Origin: Hawksworthiomyces lignivorus
Lineage: Eukaryota > Ascomycota > Sordariomycetes > Ophiostomatales > Ophiostomataceae
NCBI GenBank assembly: GCA_002917075.1
Contig: NTMA01000010.1
Location: 62,001-126,000 of the forward strand
Reading direction: 5' to 3'
DNA length: 64,000 bases
This document shows positions 12,973 through 23,856 of this stretch, piece after piece. The notes below the pieces were generated by a model. That model had not been told where the DNA came from. It worked only from the letters and a program-made list of their open reading frames with translations, and did no database searches. Position 1 is the first letter of the stretch; each line of letters opens with the position of its first letter. Made by a program: the position numbers and the translations under genes.

Positions 12973-13426
12973 ACTAGATAAAGAGAGATTTGTTGCTTTG
13001 AGAATAAATTATTTGTTACCTTTTTTTTAAAAACTTTATTTCTCTTTACGGTGGACAACAATATAATGATTACACTTTTTTTTGGCCTCATCTGAAATCT
13101 TTGAGCATTGACGTAGAAATTCCATGGAAACTTTTAAAATGGCATTGCTACATGTTTTTTTTTTTTTTTTTGGCTCGCAATTTTGTATTGTATCTTTCAT
13201 GATTTTGTAATAATAATCGATAGAATGCTCCGAATAAATTACTCTACGCCAAAATAATAAAGCCGTCTATCGACATTTCTCTCCAACCACGTGTCACGGT
13301 TGGCAAAATAAGGTACTTTAAGTCCTAGCTTGTTATGAATAGATACACAGAAAAATGTTCAAGCATGAGAGGAACATATTCGATACTATCTTTCATAGCT
13401 TACAAGCCTTTCATATCTGGTGAGAT
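12973..13426. other. Intergenic, 3' flanks of convergent genes
   Basis: AT-rich sequence with T tracts near 13021 and 13157. It lies between two 3' ends, so transcript terminators are expected here. No gene was seen. Confidence 0.6.
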
Positions 13427-14454
13427 CTATTTTAAGAAGTTGCCGTTCGTTTTCGCAAGTTGCTCGTCGTAGTAGGGTTGAAAGGCAAGCCATCCTTTCT
13501 CTGGAGTGCCAACTTGACTGTAAGTGAAAATAGCTTCTTCATCATCAATGATTTTCTTTTTGTGCCCACTGCCCTGTTCAGCGGCATCGACCAGAAGTTG
13601 GGCGTGGCATGTCTTGTCTAAGCTGATAAACCAGAAAGCGGCTTCGTCTACGCTACGGCCAACCTAATTGAAATTTTAGTTTCTCAACGGAGAAAAAAAA
13701 AATGAAAAAGAAAAAGAAAAGAAAAGAAGAAAAGAGAAGAGAAAATAAAAGCAAGGAAGCTAAAGCGTGACGTACAGTGAGCAGGCCGTGATTCTGCAGA
13801 ATGGCGGCTTTGCCGTTACCGAGCGCCTTCGCGATCCTTTTTCCTTCCTCTCGATCAAGGACTATACCGCGGAATTCATCATATACTGCGTGGCTTTTAT
13901 AAAATCGCAATGCATCTTGCGTAATCATGTCCAGCTCACGGCCAAAAGCGCTGAAGGCTTTTCCATATACTGAATGTGCGTGGCACGCGGCATGCACATC
14001 GGGGCGGGCTTTGTGGATCTCTGAATGGATTGCAAAGGCTGCTGCATTGATTGTTTCTTCGCCCTCAACAACTTCGCCATCTTCGTTCACAAGAACTAGG
14101 TCAGAAACGCAAATTTGAGAAAAATGCATAGAAAGAGGGTTGAGCCCTTTAAATCGATGTTGGTTAGCCAATATTCCATCTTTCCGCAGAGCTAGAGATC
14201 TTACAGAAATGGTCAGTGAGAATCGGGTCACGGACTGAAACATGTCCAGCAACACCTTCGTCAAAACCCCGGTCTGCGAAAACACGGAAGACAGCGGCAA
14301 GATGCTGTTTTCTATAGAGCCTTTCTTCGTACGGCGAGTCGAATTTAGGATACGAGCGGGTCTTCAAATTCTTTCCGCCTTTTGTTTTCCCGAGAGCCCC
14401 CGAAAAGACGTTGGTCTCTATTTCATTGGACAAGATAACAGCACTGGGAGCCAT
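13427..14454 (-). CDS. Class II aldolase/adducin head-domain protein
   Basis: Three exons (14454-14205, 14146-13776, 13663-13427). The first splice makes the conserved HFWLNPLSMHF; the second joins NHGLLT to VGRSVDEAAFWF. The protein shows RLYRKQHLAAVFRVFADRG, DEGVAGHVSVRDP, DVHAACHAHSVYG (metal-binding HxH) and ILQNHGLLT, the standard order for this superfamily, with the usual tail ending near LAFQPYYDEQL. Family members act as sugar-phosphate aldolases, epimerases or decarboxylases, but most fungal members are uncharacterised, so no reaction is assigned. The second intron contains a long GA-rich run on the coding strand's complement. ATG 14523 is an alternative in-frame start. The gene is on the same strand as ILV2 and converges with the MFS gene. 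Confidence 0.85.
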
Positions 14455-15191
14455 ACCGCATATAAGTCTCGCAATGTGCTTCGATTTACTATTCAGGTAT
14501 TCAAGTGAAAGTGAAGTGAACAAGTCAAAATATTATCATACAATTTGTCAGTCAGAACGAGCATTCTCGACATTATAACTTAGAATTCCGAAGAGGACAA
14601 ATGCGGGCACCAATTACGAACTCCCCGTCTTCGGCCAAGACTACTTTGGTCTTAAGAAACGCAGCATGCGCATCAATTTAGCATCTTGTTGTACTTAGGA
14701 GAACATAGACGGAATTAAGAATAAAAATCATGGCTCATGTTAGGACCCGGCCGGGGAATGGGGCTGCCGTCTTGTTTCCGGTTCTCGTTCACTAGCAAGC
14801 ATATACACGTGCTTTGCATTAGGTAGATGATAATTCGCCGCAGCTCACACTTCCTTGAACCAGCGTGCAGATTGCTTCGATAATAGTGCTTGGGACCATC
14901 CGATATCCGCTTATTATTGTTGCTTTCTTTTGTGTGTGCCATTTGTAAATATGCACTCTAAGTGACAAGATCAACTAGACTTTTTTGAGTTTAAATCCTG
15001 AAACGGAACGTAAGAAAATTGTAGTTCAGCACTCGTTCTCTCCTTTTGATTTTGCTTCGAGCCAGAAGCATCATACATGCGATACAAAAAGTGAAGGATA
15101 AAGGGGAAACTCAGCAACAGATATCAATATTATATCCATGAAAAATAAAACGCCGCATATTTGAACACATTGAAAGAACAATTTTATTTCT
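14455..15191. other. Intergenic between aldolase-like gene and ILV2
   Basis: This should contain the aldolase-like promoter and the ILV2 terminator. No convincing coding frame or RNA gene was seen. Confidence 0.55.
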
Positions 15192-17603
15192 TTAGCCATG
15201 GAGGCCGCTAGTGCGCTCCCGCATCTTCTCTCTCCGTTTCTTATCAGTTTCTAATGGATGGTTAGCAAGAAATCAGCAGCACACGGCGAAGCACAAGACC
15301 AGTTCAACTTACCCGCATCCCATGCAATAAATTCGTGCAAACCAGATCCTGCCGGGACCATTGGCAGAACAGGCACCTTCTTGTCCGTGATGACCTCCAG
15401 CAAAGCTGGGCCGTCCGTGTTAATCAGCCACTTGAGGCTCTCGACAACATCATCCGGCTTTGACACGCGCCGGTGCTGCACGCCCATTGCGTCGGCCAAT
15501 TTCATAAAATCTGGGTTGCGTTGGTGTGTGTGCGAGTACCGATCTTCGTAGAAGAGATTCTGCCATTGCGTGACCATACCCTGCTCCTCGTTGTTCAGAA
15601 CAATGACCTTGACGCCGATGTTGAATTGAGCCGCCGTGGACAGCTCTGTGAGGGTCATGTTGAACGAGGCATCGCCGTCAATATCTATGACCAGGGCATC
15701 AGGACGCGCAACCTTGGCGCCGATGGCCGATGGCAAGCCAAATCCCATGGTGCCCAGGCCACCCGAGGTGATGAGAGACCGCGGGTGCCGCCAACGGAAA
15801 TGCTGTGCCGCCCACATCTGATGCTGACCAACGCCCGTGGCAATCAAAGTATCTTCTTTCCGGTCGGCGGTCAAATTGCTCAGCTCCTCGATCAGCGTCT
15901 GCGGCTTGATCAAGCCAGAGCGTTCGGCCCGCTCATAAGCGGAGAGCGGCCACCGCTTCTTCCATTCGCTTATTTCACTGTACCACTCCTTCCGGTCTTC
16001 CATGGACTTCTCGCGTACTTGAGGGAGCAGAAGCTTAAGGTTGGTCGCGACGTCGCCTTCGACAGCTTCTGTTGCTTGCACAACCTTGTTGATGTTCTTG
16101 GGCATGATCTCAAAGTGGACAATACCGCCCTTACCCTGAGCCGCAGCTGCTTTAGCGTTCGGTGCAAACTTGGAAACATTGAGCGTCACGCGGTCGTCAA
16201 ATCGAGCACCAAGAGCAATGATTAGATCAGCGGTCTGCATGGCCATGTTTGCATATGCAGCGCCGTGCATACCGAGCATGTGCAGCGACTTGGGGTCAAG
16301 CTCGTCAAAGGCGCCAAGACCCTGGAGAGTTGTGGTCACCGGAATCGAGGACTTGTCGGCCAGCTCCTTCAGCAGATCCACGCCTCCTTCGGAGCAAATG
16401 ACACCATTTCCGGCGTAAATGATAGGTTTCTTCGCCACGTTGATAAGATCTGCCACGCGCGAAATAGACTGCTTCAGCTGCTTCTCGGTGAGGGCTTGCA
16501 TAGCGCGCGAGGCTGCACTCGGCATTGAAGGGATGTCGGACTCGGTGGGGATTGCCTTGCGCAAAACGCCGGCGGTAATATCTTTAGGTAGATCGACGAG
16601 GACGGGGCCAGGACGGCCACTAGTGGCAATCTCAAACGCCTCGTTTATGCGCCGTGGCAGCTCAGCGACGCTCCGTACCATTACGTTCCATTTTGTGCAT
16701 GCCCGCGATATGCCAATTACATCGGCCTCTTGGAAGGCGTCGCTGCCAATCGCGGTAGTGGTAACCTGGCCGGAGAATACGACCATTGGCGTGCCATCAG
16801 AGAAAGCATCTGCCATCGGGGTAATCACATTTGTGGCACCTGGACCAGAGGTCACGATGACAACACCCGGCTTGCCTGACGCACGTGCATAGCCCTCCGC
16901 CATGTGACCGGCTCCTTGTTCGTGTTTGGGAAGGATGAAGTCGAAGTATTTTGAGTTGTAGATTGCATCAAAGACGGGAAGAATAGCACCACCAGGGTAA
17001 CCGACTAAAATTACGGAGAAATAGTCAGTTACATAATTATGATGAGGGGACTCAGATCTGGGGAAGCCAACTGGGACATACAGATATGTTCAACACCGTG
17101 ACGGAGCATCATCTCGTGGAAAATCTCACCGCCAGTCATGCCGATGAATCTATTTTACCTTGTCGTTAGATTTCACTTGGTTAAAGGCAAAGCTGGAAGG
17201 GCTAAAACAATGCAATGGGGCGGAAAGACTGCAAGAGACGGAAACGTACGATTCGTCCATGACAGTCTGGCGGGGATTAACGAGAGGCTGCACATGGCTT
17301 CTGTTGGTATTGAGATTCGGACTGGGTCGCGACCGGGCATCACTGTTATGGTTGATCACAGACTTTGTTAGAATATCATCAATGCAAGATACCGCAGCTA
17401 GCAAGCGAGTCACAGAATAACACCTACGCAGAAGAGGTTGTTGCGGCGACGGCGGATGTCGTCTGTTTCCGGACGCCGGCTACCTTCCGGCCAGGAGCAA
17501 CGGCAGCAGCGGTAGAGGTCGTCGTAAAGGAACGTGGACGGGGGGTGGGGTGTTGTGTCAAAGCCTTGCGGAAGGCCTTGGCCACAGGGGGGGAACGAAG
17601 CAT
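15192..17603 (-). CDS. ILV2: Acetolactate synthase (AHAS) catalytic subunit, mitochondrial
   Basis: ThDP enzyme of branched-chain amino-acid synthesis: two pyruvates give 2-acetolactate, and pyruvate plus 2-oxobutyrate gives acetohydroxybutyrate. Five exons: 17603-17428, 17342-17250, 17149-17082, 17004-15313 and 15250-15192, about 695 aa. All phases agree, and every junction gives family sequence (MDESFIGMTGGEIFHEMM, VEHIFGYPGGAILPV). The first exon is rich in Arg/Ala/Ser/Thr with no acid residues, as in a mitochondrial transit peptide. Also seen: the catalytic-Glu segment KHEQGAGHMAEGYARASG, TSGPGATN, ALGARFDDRV, the ThDP/Mg motif GDASFN and the herbicide-site tryptophan in MVTQWQ. The segment GQVTTTAIGSDAF has Thr where yeast Ilv2 has Pro192 (Arabidopsis Pro197), a known sulfonylurea-resistance position. 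Whether this is the only genomic copy cannot be told. Confidence 0.95.
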
Positions 17604-18911
17604 GGTTGCAAAAGGGACCGATGCGAGGCACCGAAGAGAATGAGCGTGACAGGCGAAATGTAATTGAAAGAGGGAGAATTTGGAGAGTGGCGGGCGTCTA
17701 GCAAATCCAATTCAGTCCTGAAAACGAGGAAGAAGAGGAGGCAGTGCGCGAGTTATCTGATAGATTGAGCCTATCCAGAGAGGAAAAGACCAAAAAAAAA
17801 AAAAAAAAAAAAAGGAAGCTTGCTACCGAGGATCGTGTAAAAGCGGCGAGAAGGGCAAAACCAAGACCAACACCGAAAAATTAAAGAAAGCCAACCAGCA
17901 ATTGGGTTGCCAATGGGCAATAATGATTTGCTGTGTTATTCGTATGACTCTTTCCCCCTCAATCTCAATTTTTTTTAGTTCCTTTTTTCGGATGGTTGGT
18001 TGGCCGATTGTGGGGTCTGGAACGCACGTGCCAGTAACGGCATCTTCTGTCATGGCGATATCGGTCTTTAGGCTCGTCACCTGACCGATCTTGTCGAGGC
18101 GTATTACCTAAGCCAAGACTTCCGGGGTATGGATCTGGCTCCACCTCTCTCAATGGGGAGCACATGGTCCGAGATGAACAGCAGCCAAGGGCAAGACGCC
18201 TTTGTCAAGAGTGTTGTTACATTTTCGCCAAGTACGGAGTAATAGGTAATCATACAATTCGATGAAGTTGCTTCAATAATAAATAAAATTACTTCTTTGC
18301 TAGAATCATCTAGGAACTAGCAAGGACCATTCATTTTCAAATTGTCGGCATCCTGCCAGCTTTTGACAGCCGAGAAAGCCAGTCTCAAACACGAAAACCT
18401 TCCAACCGTTTTCGGTAGCTATTCACAGTTTCTTGCCTGCTTTGAGACGAGAATTTTTACACATTACATCGTTTATGCATACTCGCGATTAATTGCAAAA
18501 CCAGATGAGGTTTTCTTATACTACCAAACTATCTAAATAAAAGAATACAAGTCACAATCAAAAAGTTCAAAGTTGAATTACGGCTAGAGCCTTGGTAGAA
18601 CTATGAACATTCTCATCTGCATTACCTGCCAAGCAAAGATTCGTCCGCATTCAACGCCCCCATTTTTTTTAAAAGTAGAGAAAGTCGATAGATTTTTGTC
18701 TCATCGTATTTGTTTTCAGACAACTGCACAAAAAAAAAGGAGACATAAGTGGCACATATTCCGAGTAGAGACACAAATAGGTATAGCATTCTTAGAAGAA
18801 AATAGAAGGAAGGAATAGGGCGCGACGCAATGTAAATAACTTGTTTCCCTCAGGATCGCGCGGCGAGAGGCTGCAGTATCTCTCCGGAAGCTTATGTTTC
18901 CCTAGACGTAG
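17604..18911. other. Intergenic, ILV2 upstream region
   Basis: Contains an A22-type run near 17792-17813 and one TACGGAGTA at 18233-18241. Short open frames here have no coding character that I trust. The ILV2 promoter is expected in the first few hundred bases. Confidence 0.55.
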
Positions 18912-19654
18912 TCAGGAGCTAATGTTCTTGTCAAAGAAGGTAAGACATATCTGGCAGAACAAATTCTTACAGCAATGCAAGAGTCAAGTCACCGTGAATC
19001 CTAGCCTTCAGTTCAATCTCGACTTCCAAATTCAAGTCCAGACGCAACCTAAGCGGATTTTTGCTGCCTTCGTCCTTCTGCGGCTGCACGTCTTGTTGCT
19101 GTTGCTGCCGCTGTGTCTGCTGCATGTCTTGTTGCTGTTGTTGTTGAACGGCGTTTCGCTGGCGATTATTCTGGTGCCGATCTTGGCGAGGTTTAAGCTG
19201 GCGTTCTTGTGCGTCATCATCAATTCCATACCAATCTTGCTGGTTGTTTGTCGGCGTCGCTGGCTGAGATGAGGCAGGAGTTGGAGCTTGATCCTGAGCG
19301 CGTACACGCTGCCGCCGATTTCTTCGACGCTGTTGACGCTCCGGTTCCGGTTCTGGATCCGGTTCGAGTTCAGGCTCTTCTTCTTGATTGTAAGCTTCCT
19401 TTTCAATAGGCCTGGCCTCATCGTCGTCATATTGGTCGTCTTCATTTTCATATTCGTCTTCATTTTGATCATCGAGTTGATCACCACGCTCGTCTGCACC
19501 ATTCTCTTCCTCCTCTAGTTGTTCCATCTGTTGAGGTTCGTTGTCCTCCTCCCTGTCATCTCCTACTTGTGGGGTATTTTTCCGATCCTGCACCTGTTAG
19601 ACCATGCTTTCGAGCATCGGATACTGAAACTTCTTCTGGACTTACAGGAGGCAT
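18912..19654 (-). CDS. Disordered acidic/Gln-rich protein with C-terminal LRLRLDLNL motif (copy 1)
   Basis: Predicted exons are 19654-19646 (MPP only), 19593-18971 and 18918-18912, about 212 aa. The central exon is one open frame. It is strongly acidic first (runs of E/D, EPDPEPEPE) and then Q/R-rich, with almost no hydrophobic residues, so it is probably disordered. The end is ordered and amphipathic: LRLRLDLNLEVEIELKAR followed by IHGDLTLAL. The final intron (18970-18919, phase 2) is inferred because the sister gene at 21778 has a donor at the same codon position; without it the protein stops one residue after LAL. I know this tail from uncharacterised fungal proteins, but no function is established. 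It is the first of five small genes of similar type in this stretch. Confidence 0.7.
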
Positions 19655-19720
19655 GCTAAATTGATATCAATGTATTATTGATAAAACTTTCCGTGGTGCA
19701 GGTATCAAATTATTTTTAAT

Positions 19721-20041
19721 CTATGAAGAAATAAGAAACGTAGCCTCGCCTGGTAAAATTTCAACCATAGCATCTGCAAGACGTGTAAACATATTTAATA
19801 CCGCTGTTTCTCCAGAGCAGTTGAACATTACACCAATAGCCTTGCTGCAGACTTTATGCAAGACTTCTCTTAGATTATGGGCAGCAATGACGTTGACTAG
19901 AATCGTCATGAAGAAAAGGGCGGTGATGTATGCGATTATATAAATAGAAAATTGAGAAGCGGTTTCTTCTAAAATGGTTTTATCGTATCTCATTGGGTTT
20001 TCAAAAAAATAGGACTCCAGCATATGACGTTTTTGTGTCAT
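19721..20041 (-). CDS. Possible small membrane protein (106 aa), unrecognised
   Basis: Uninterrupted frame from an ATG, with one clear hydrophobic segment (FSIYIIAYITALFFMTILV) at about residues 31-49 and an otherwise mixed composition. No family is recognised and neither flank supports it. It could be chance in AT-rich DNA. It is listed because it sits inside the disordered-protein gene group and has a plausible membrane helix. Confidence 0.25.
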   Translation of the reverse strand: MTQKRHMLESYFFENPMRYDKTILEETASQFSIYIIAYITALFFMTILVNVIAAHNLREVLHKVCSKAIGVMFNCSGETAVLNMFTRLADAMVEILPGEATFLISS

Positions 20042-20483
20042 GGACTAAAGACAGATGGCGATCTTTCTTGTGCTTTTCTCTTGGATTTTTGGGGGTGGTG
20101 ATTGCAAAACTAGACCCATGCGTGGAGTGCATCTAGCAAAATCCGTCTGACGGAGTGTTGTCGCTTCAGTCGTACCACATAGCCACAGAGAATGTATCAT
20201 CAAGAAAATTTACATAGGTCTAGAATAAGGATCTAAATATCCAGAACTGTATGTCATATAGCCACCTCAAACAGGGTTTGACGAGAGTCGGGCAAGTTCA
20301 ATGACGGAGCCCAGCATGTGGTGGCAATTACTGGCCTGTGTGGATCTGTGTTGAGACATTCTGGTCACCATACGTGCAATACCTTTTGTCGATAAGAAGC
20401 ACACTTCAATGGTCCGTTAAAGATATTGATTTTATCACAAATTTCTTAGGAAAAAAAAGATTCTACGTTGACTAAAAGACACA

Positions 20484-21196
20484 ATGGTTATCGGGCTCTT
20501 GACCATCGCAGGCATTCCGACAACCATCGGAGTGTGTGAAGCACTCAGTGCTCAAAAAAAGCAAGATGCGGCCCAAAAAGAAAGGGCCAAATTTCATGCA
20601 ACGGCGGAGCTCTCCATCGACGACAAGCATCCTGTTGAATGTTCCATCGTCCTAGCTGGAGGAAGTGTGAGTCTGAAATGCTTACATGTCTATCTATTAA
20701 AAAGTTCAGATTAACTCATAGGTTGCAGCTCTTCATAGACCATCCTGGTTCACCCGTCAAAGGGCATATATTCTCTGGCTACTACTTCGCTTATCCAGCT
20801 GAGGAAGCTCTCCTAGGGTTGGTGAGCACCATCGCGGATGACCCTCCTATGTTAAATTGGATATTCTTTGACAGAAACACCAACATGATGCGTCATGCCG
20901 GGCGAAAAGAAACCATTGGCCACAAGGTTGGTCCATGGGGCTGGAGTGACGATGAGAAGTGGCTCACGTTTGAAGACTCTGCAACAGGGTTTGTGGCAAT
21001 TGAAAATGAAGAAAGCAAGAATTGGAACATCTATCTGGATCGAGAACCAGATGGAACGAAATCTGATGAAACACAAGACGATATGCGGGTGACCAAAAGA
21101 GAAGAACAAAGACGTCAGAGGCGAATCCCCATCATGCTAAGACGTAAAATGGAGCTGGGCATGGAGTCTCGATATGTTCGAGAGAACGATCACTGA
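20484..21196 (+). CDS. Conserved uncharacterised fungal protein (216 aa)
   Basis: Two exons, 20484-20666 and 20729-21196, joined in phase 0. The N-terminus MVIGLLTIAGIPTTIGVCEA is a hydrophobic segment that I recognise from a widespread, uncharacterised Pezizomycotina family. It is followed by SAQKKQDAAQKERAK. After the splice come a compact region (HIFSGYYFAYPAEEALLG, LVSTIADDPPMLNWIFFDR, VGPWGWSDDEKW) and then a charged, probably disordered tail rich in R/E/K. No catalytic motif is visible. Its position between the two LRLRLDLNL genes, on the same strand as three of the neighbours, suggests a functional link (inference). Confidence 0.8.
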
Positions 21197-21777
21197 ATTA
21201 AACTATTAGAGGATACTTCGAGACCAAGTGGTGGTGAACTGTGTAGATCAACGAATTCGTACCTTAAAATAGTTAGGAGAAACCATGTACTATAGAAAAT
21301 GAAGACTTGAGGCACATTTCCATCTCTCAGACATGGATATTTGAATGTATTTCTGAATACGAGCAGCAATAAAAATTTGAAAGATCGTCATGTGCCAAAT
21401 AGCATCTGCCTTCTGTTTCGTGGTGTTGGGTGGGATCTGCGTCTGGTTCCAGGCCACTAAACACTGATGACATATTTCCGCCTCTTACTAAATCGGTGCC
21501 ACTTATCTCATCATGGAGACATTATGATTTCATTCGAAGCTATACTAAACGCAATATGGCTCATGAGATATTTATACATAAGCATTGATTTGTTTCTATC
21601 TATATTTCTTAGTTCAAGGTCGCTTTGAGTTCATTCAACTTTCGTTTGACCACTCGAAAAATCAATCAGTCTAATTTGTACCAGTCCTGACAAATTTCAC
21701 CTATGATCTAAGAGATCACTGCACACAGCCGAAATTGGAATCTGAACTACAAGATCTTTCTAAATAAACACTCAGCC

Positions 21778-22239
21778 ATGGCCGAAAATCGTCCTCGCCA
21801 GCAACACGCATACGAGTCCGACGAAGACGTGTCGGACGACCAGCAGAATCAACAGTATGAGCAACCGCGCCAACAACGCAACACCCGACAGATGCAGCGC
21901 CATAATCAGCCACAGCAGCGCCAGCAAGGCGGTGGTCCCTTAGATAATCTAGCCTTGGATAATGTTGGCAACACAGCAGAAGGAGTTGTCGGTGGTGTTA
22001 CAAATACACTAGGCAACGTCGCTGGTGGTGCCGTTCAGAATCAGCAAGGGGGTAAAAAGTCGAGCGATACACTTCGCTTGCGGCTTGACCTCAATCTGGA
22101 TGTTGAAATTACGCTGAAAGCAAAGATCCACGGCGATCTTGAACTCGCTCTCTTGTACGTGAGAACCTTTACCTCGTTTATTCGTTCAACCGATGACTAT
22201 GTTCGAAATTCTCTACCCAACCCAATCGTTCACAGCTAG
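21778..22239 (+). CDS. Gln-rich protein with C-terminal LRLRLDLNL motif (copy 2)
   Basis: Open frame from ATG 21778. The first about 55 residues are Q/R/N-rich (bias like copy 1 but shorter). A Gly/Asn/Val segment follows (NVGNTAEGVVGGVTNTLGNV), then SDTLRLRLDLNLDVEI and KAKIHGDLELAL. A donor at 22155 (GTACGT) sits at the same codon position and phase as the last intron of copy 1. With acceptor 22235 the protein would end two codons later, at the same TAG (22237-22239), giving about 126 aa; unspliced it is 153 aa. The function is unknown. The shared tail and shared intron position argue that the two are paralogues despite very different front halves. Confidence 0.72.
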   Translation: MAENRPRQQHAYESDEDVSDDQQNQQYEQPRQQRNTRQMQRHNQPQQRQQGGGPLDNLALDNVGNTAEGVVGGVTNTLGNVAGGAVQNQQGGKKSSDTLRLRLDLNLDVEITLKAKIHGDLELALLYVRTFTSFIRSTDDYVRNSLPNPIVHS

Positions 22240-23856
22240 CTTTTGGCTTGCCTTGTAACTTCTTATCCCAGATTAAGAACACACCTATGCCCAAGCATGC
22301 CATTATCCCTCCTTCATTTAAGTATTGGACACATGATATGAGGATGTATTCTCACTAGTTGAAAGGTCTTAAGCGTTAACGCAAATATGTAGGGAGACGT
22401 GAAATAACTTCCATGATCGGAGCGGGGTTCTACGTGTCTCTTTTGACTCTGGGACTTCGGATCGCGGTCTGATACTACGTTCAAGTTGGGATGAATATGG
22501 AATATTGAAAAATACAACCCGGCATGTTTTTATTCTAGACTCGGTTTCCTCTTTTCTATGTGCTTTGATTTTTAGTCTATTCCTGTAAAGAGCAGGGGAT
22601 AGAAATCACATTAGTTCTATGAATAATAGTATTAATAAATGTTTGCCCTCTGGGCTTATGTGATTCGAAAATGAGGCACCGAAAAAGGGAAATATATATA
22701 TAGAAGCGAAGTGATTACTTCTTTAATGCATACGCATGTATTAATATTCTTGGAGCAAAAAACAGAGCTGAGGGACGTTCCGGTTATTAGATTAGATCCT
22801 GATCCCGCTGTCCATATCAAGATCCACTTGCCTGGATCCAGAAATTTCCCTGTTTCATATAAAAATAATTAAATGATACTTTGCGTCATCTGCAAAGGGT
22901 CATCTTGGATGTACCTGCTATCTCCCTCTCTGCCAATCGCCGATCTCAGTATGCTGATCAAGGCCACCAAGTTACTACGTCAAATTGCCAAGGTGCCGGC
23001 CTGGATATTGTGGGTTAACTTTTCTCGTCTGATGTCGGCGAAAATGTATGACTAAAGTCACTTGAGAAGGAAGCATAAGTAGGAAATACTCATTCACGAA
23101 TTTATTGCCCGCAACCTTGCGTAAATGAATCTTGATAGCTACAGTAACTGCAAGCCAGTCAGCATTGTTATCTTGAGATCTTGGCAAAGTATTTCTTTCC
23201 CGTCTTACAATTCTAGACTAATGTCGATTTAGTTTAATTACAGAGATTGGTTACCAGCGTATTCGGTCTAGGCATAACTTCAGCGACAACGGTATGCAGA
23301 CCAGACTAAGAGCAAAAATCGGACCGTTCCGCGGTCAACGTCTACAAACATTATATATTTATTTCCTTTGTTACTACCTCCCGATTCAGAAGCACCAACA
23401 AACCTGTTTATCTTTCAGGCATCTGTATTGAACCGAATTTTTAGGCCCACATCGAAATCATAGAGTGTGATGTGAAACAGACAAGCTAAGAATTGTCGCG
23501 TATCTAGGCTCATGACGTCATCGATCTCGGATATGGAGCCAGGACAAGACACAACGACGACAACCAAACCACAGCGCAATCACAAGTAGAAAGCATGGCG
23601 CCCGAGTATTGCATGAGACTTTTTCTATTTTGTCATCAGCTCGCACCACAAAAGATTTACAGTGCAAGCTGCGTTTCTCTTACCCTCTTCAGCTTATCTC
23701 ACGGATTACCTTCACTCTTCCTAGGTTTACGTTGTCGTCCCACCTTCGTGACGATTGTACTCAAATTGAGTGAATCGCCATTAAAATACAACGCTTTCGT
23801 CTTCGCATTATCTCCTATTTTATTTTGTTTTTCTGAGGTATTTAATTCAATAGACG
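22240..23856. other. Intergenic, no supported gene
   Basis: AT-rich sequence with only short frames. The last few hundred bases, from about 23520, are pyrimidine-rich, as expected for the leader of the gene that begins at 23857. Confidence 0.55.

Noticed and set aside
13653..13775. Leu/Phe-rich extension of the aldolase-like central exon
   Set aside because: It reads through an intron (GTACGT donor at 13775); the spliced product has the normal family C-terminus.
15473..16225. 250-aa plus-strand open frame inside ILV2
   Set aside because: It is the antisense shadow of the conserved ILV2 exon; codons of ILV2 explain it and no family is visible.
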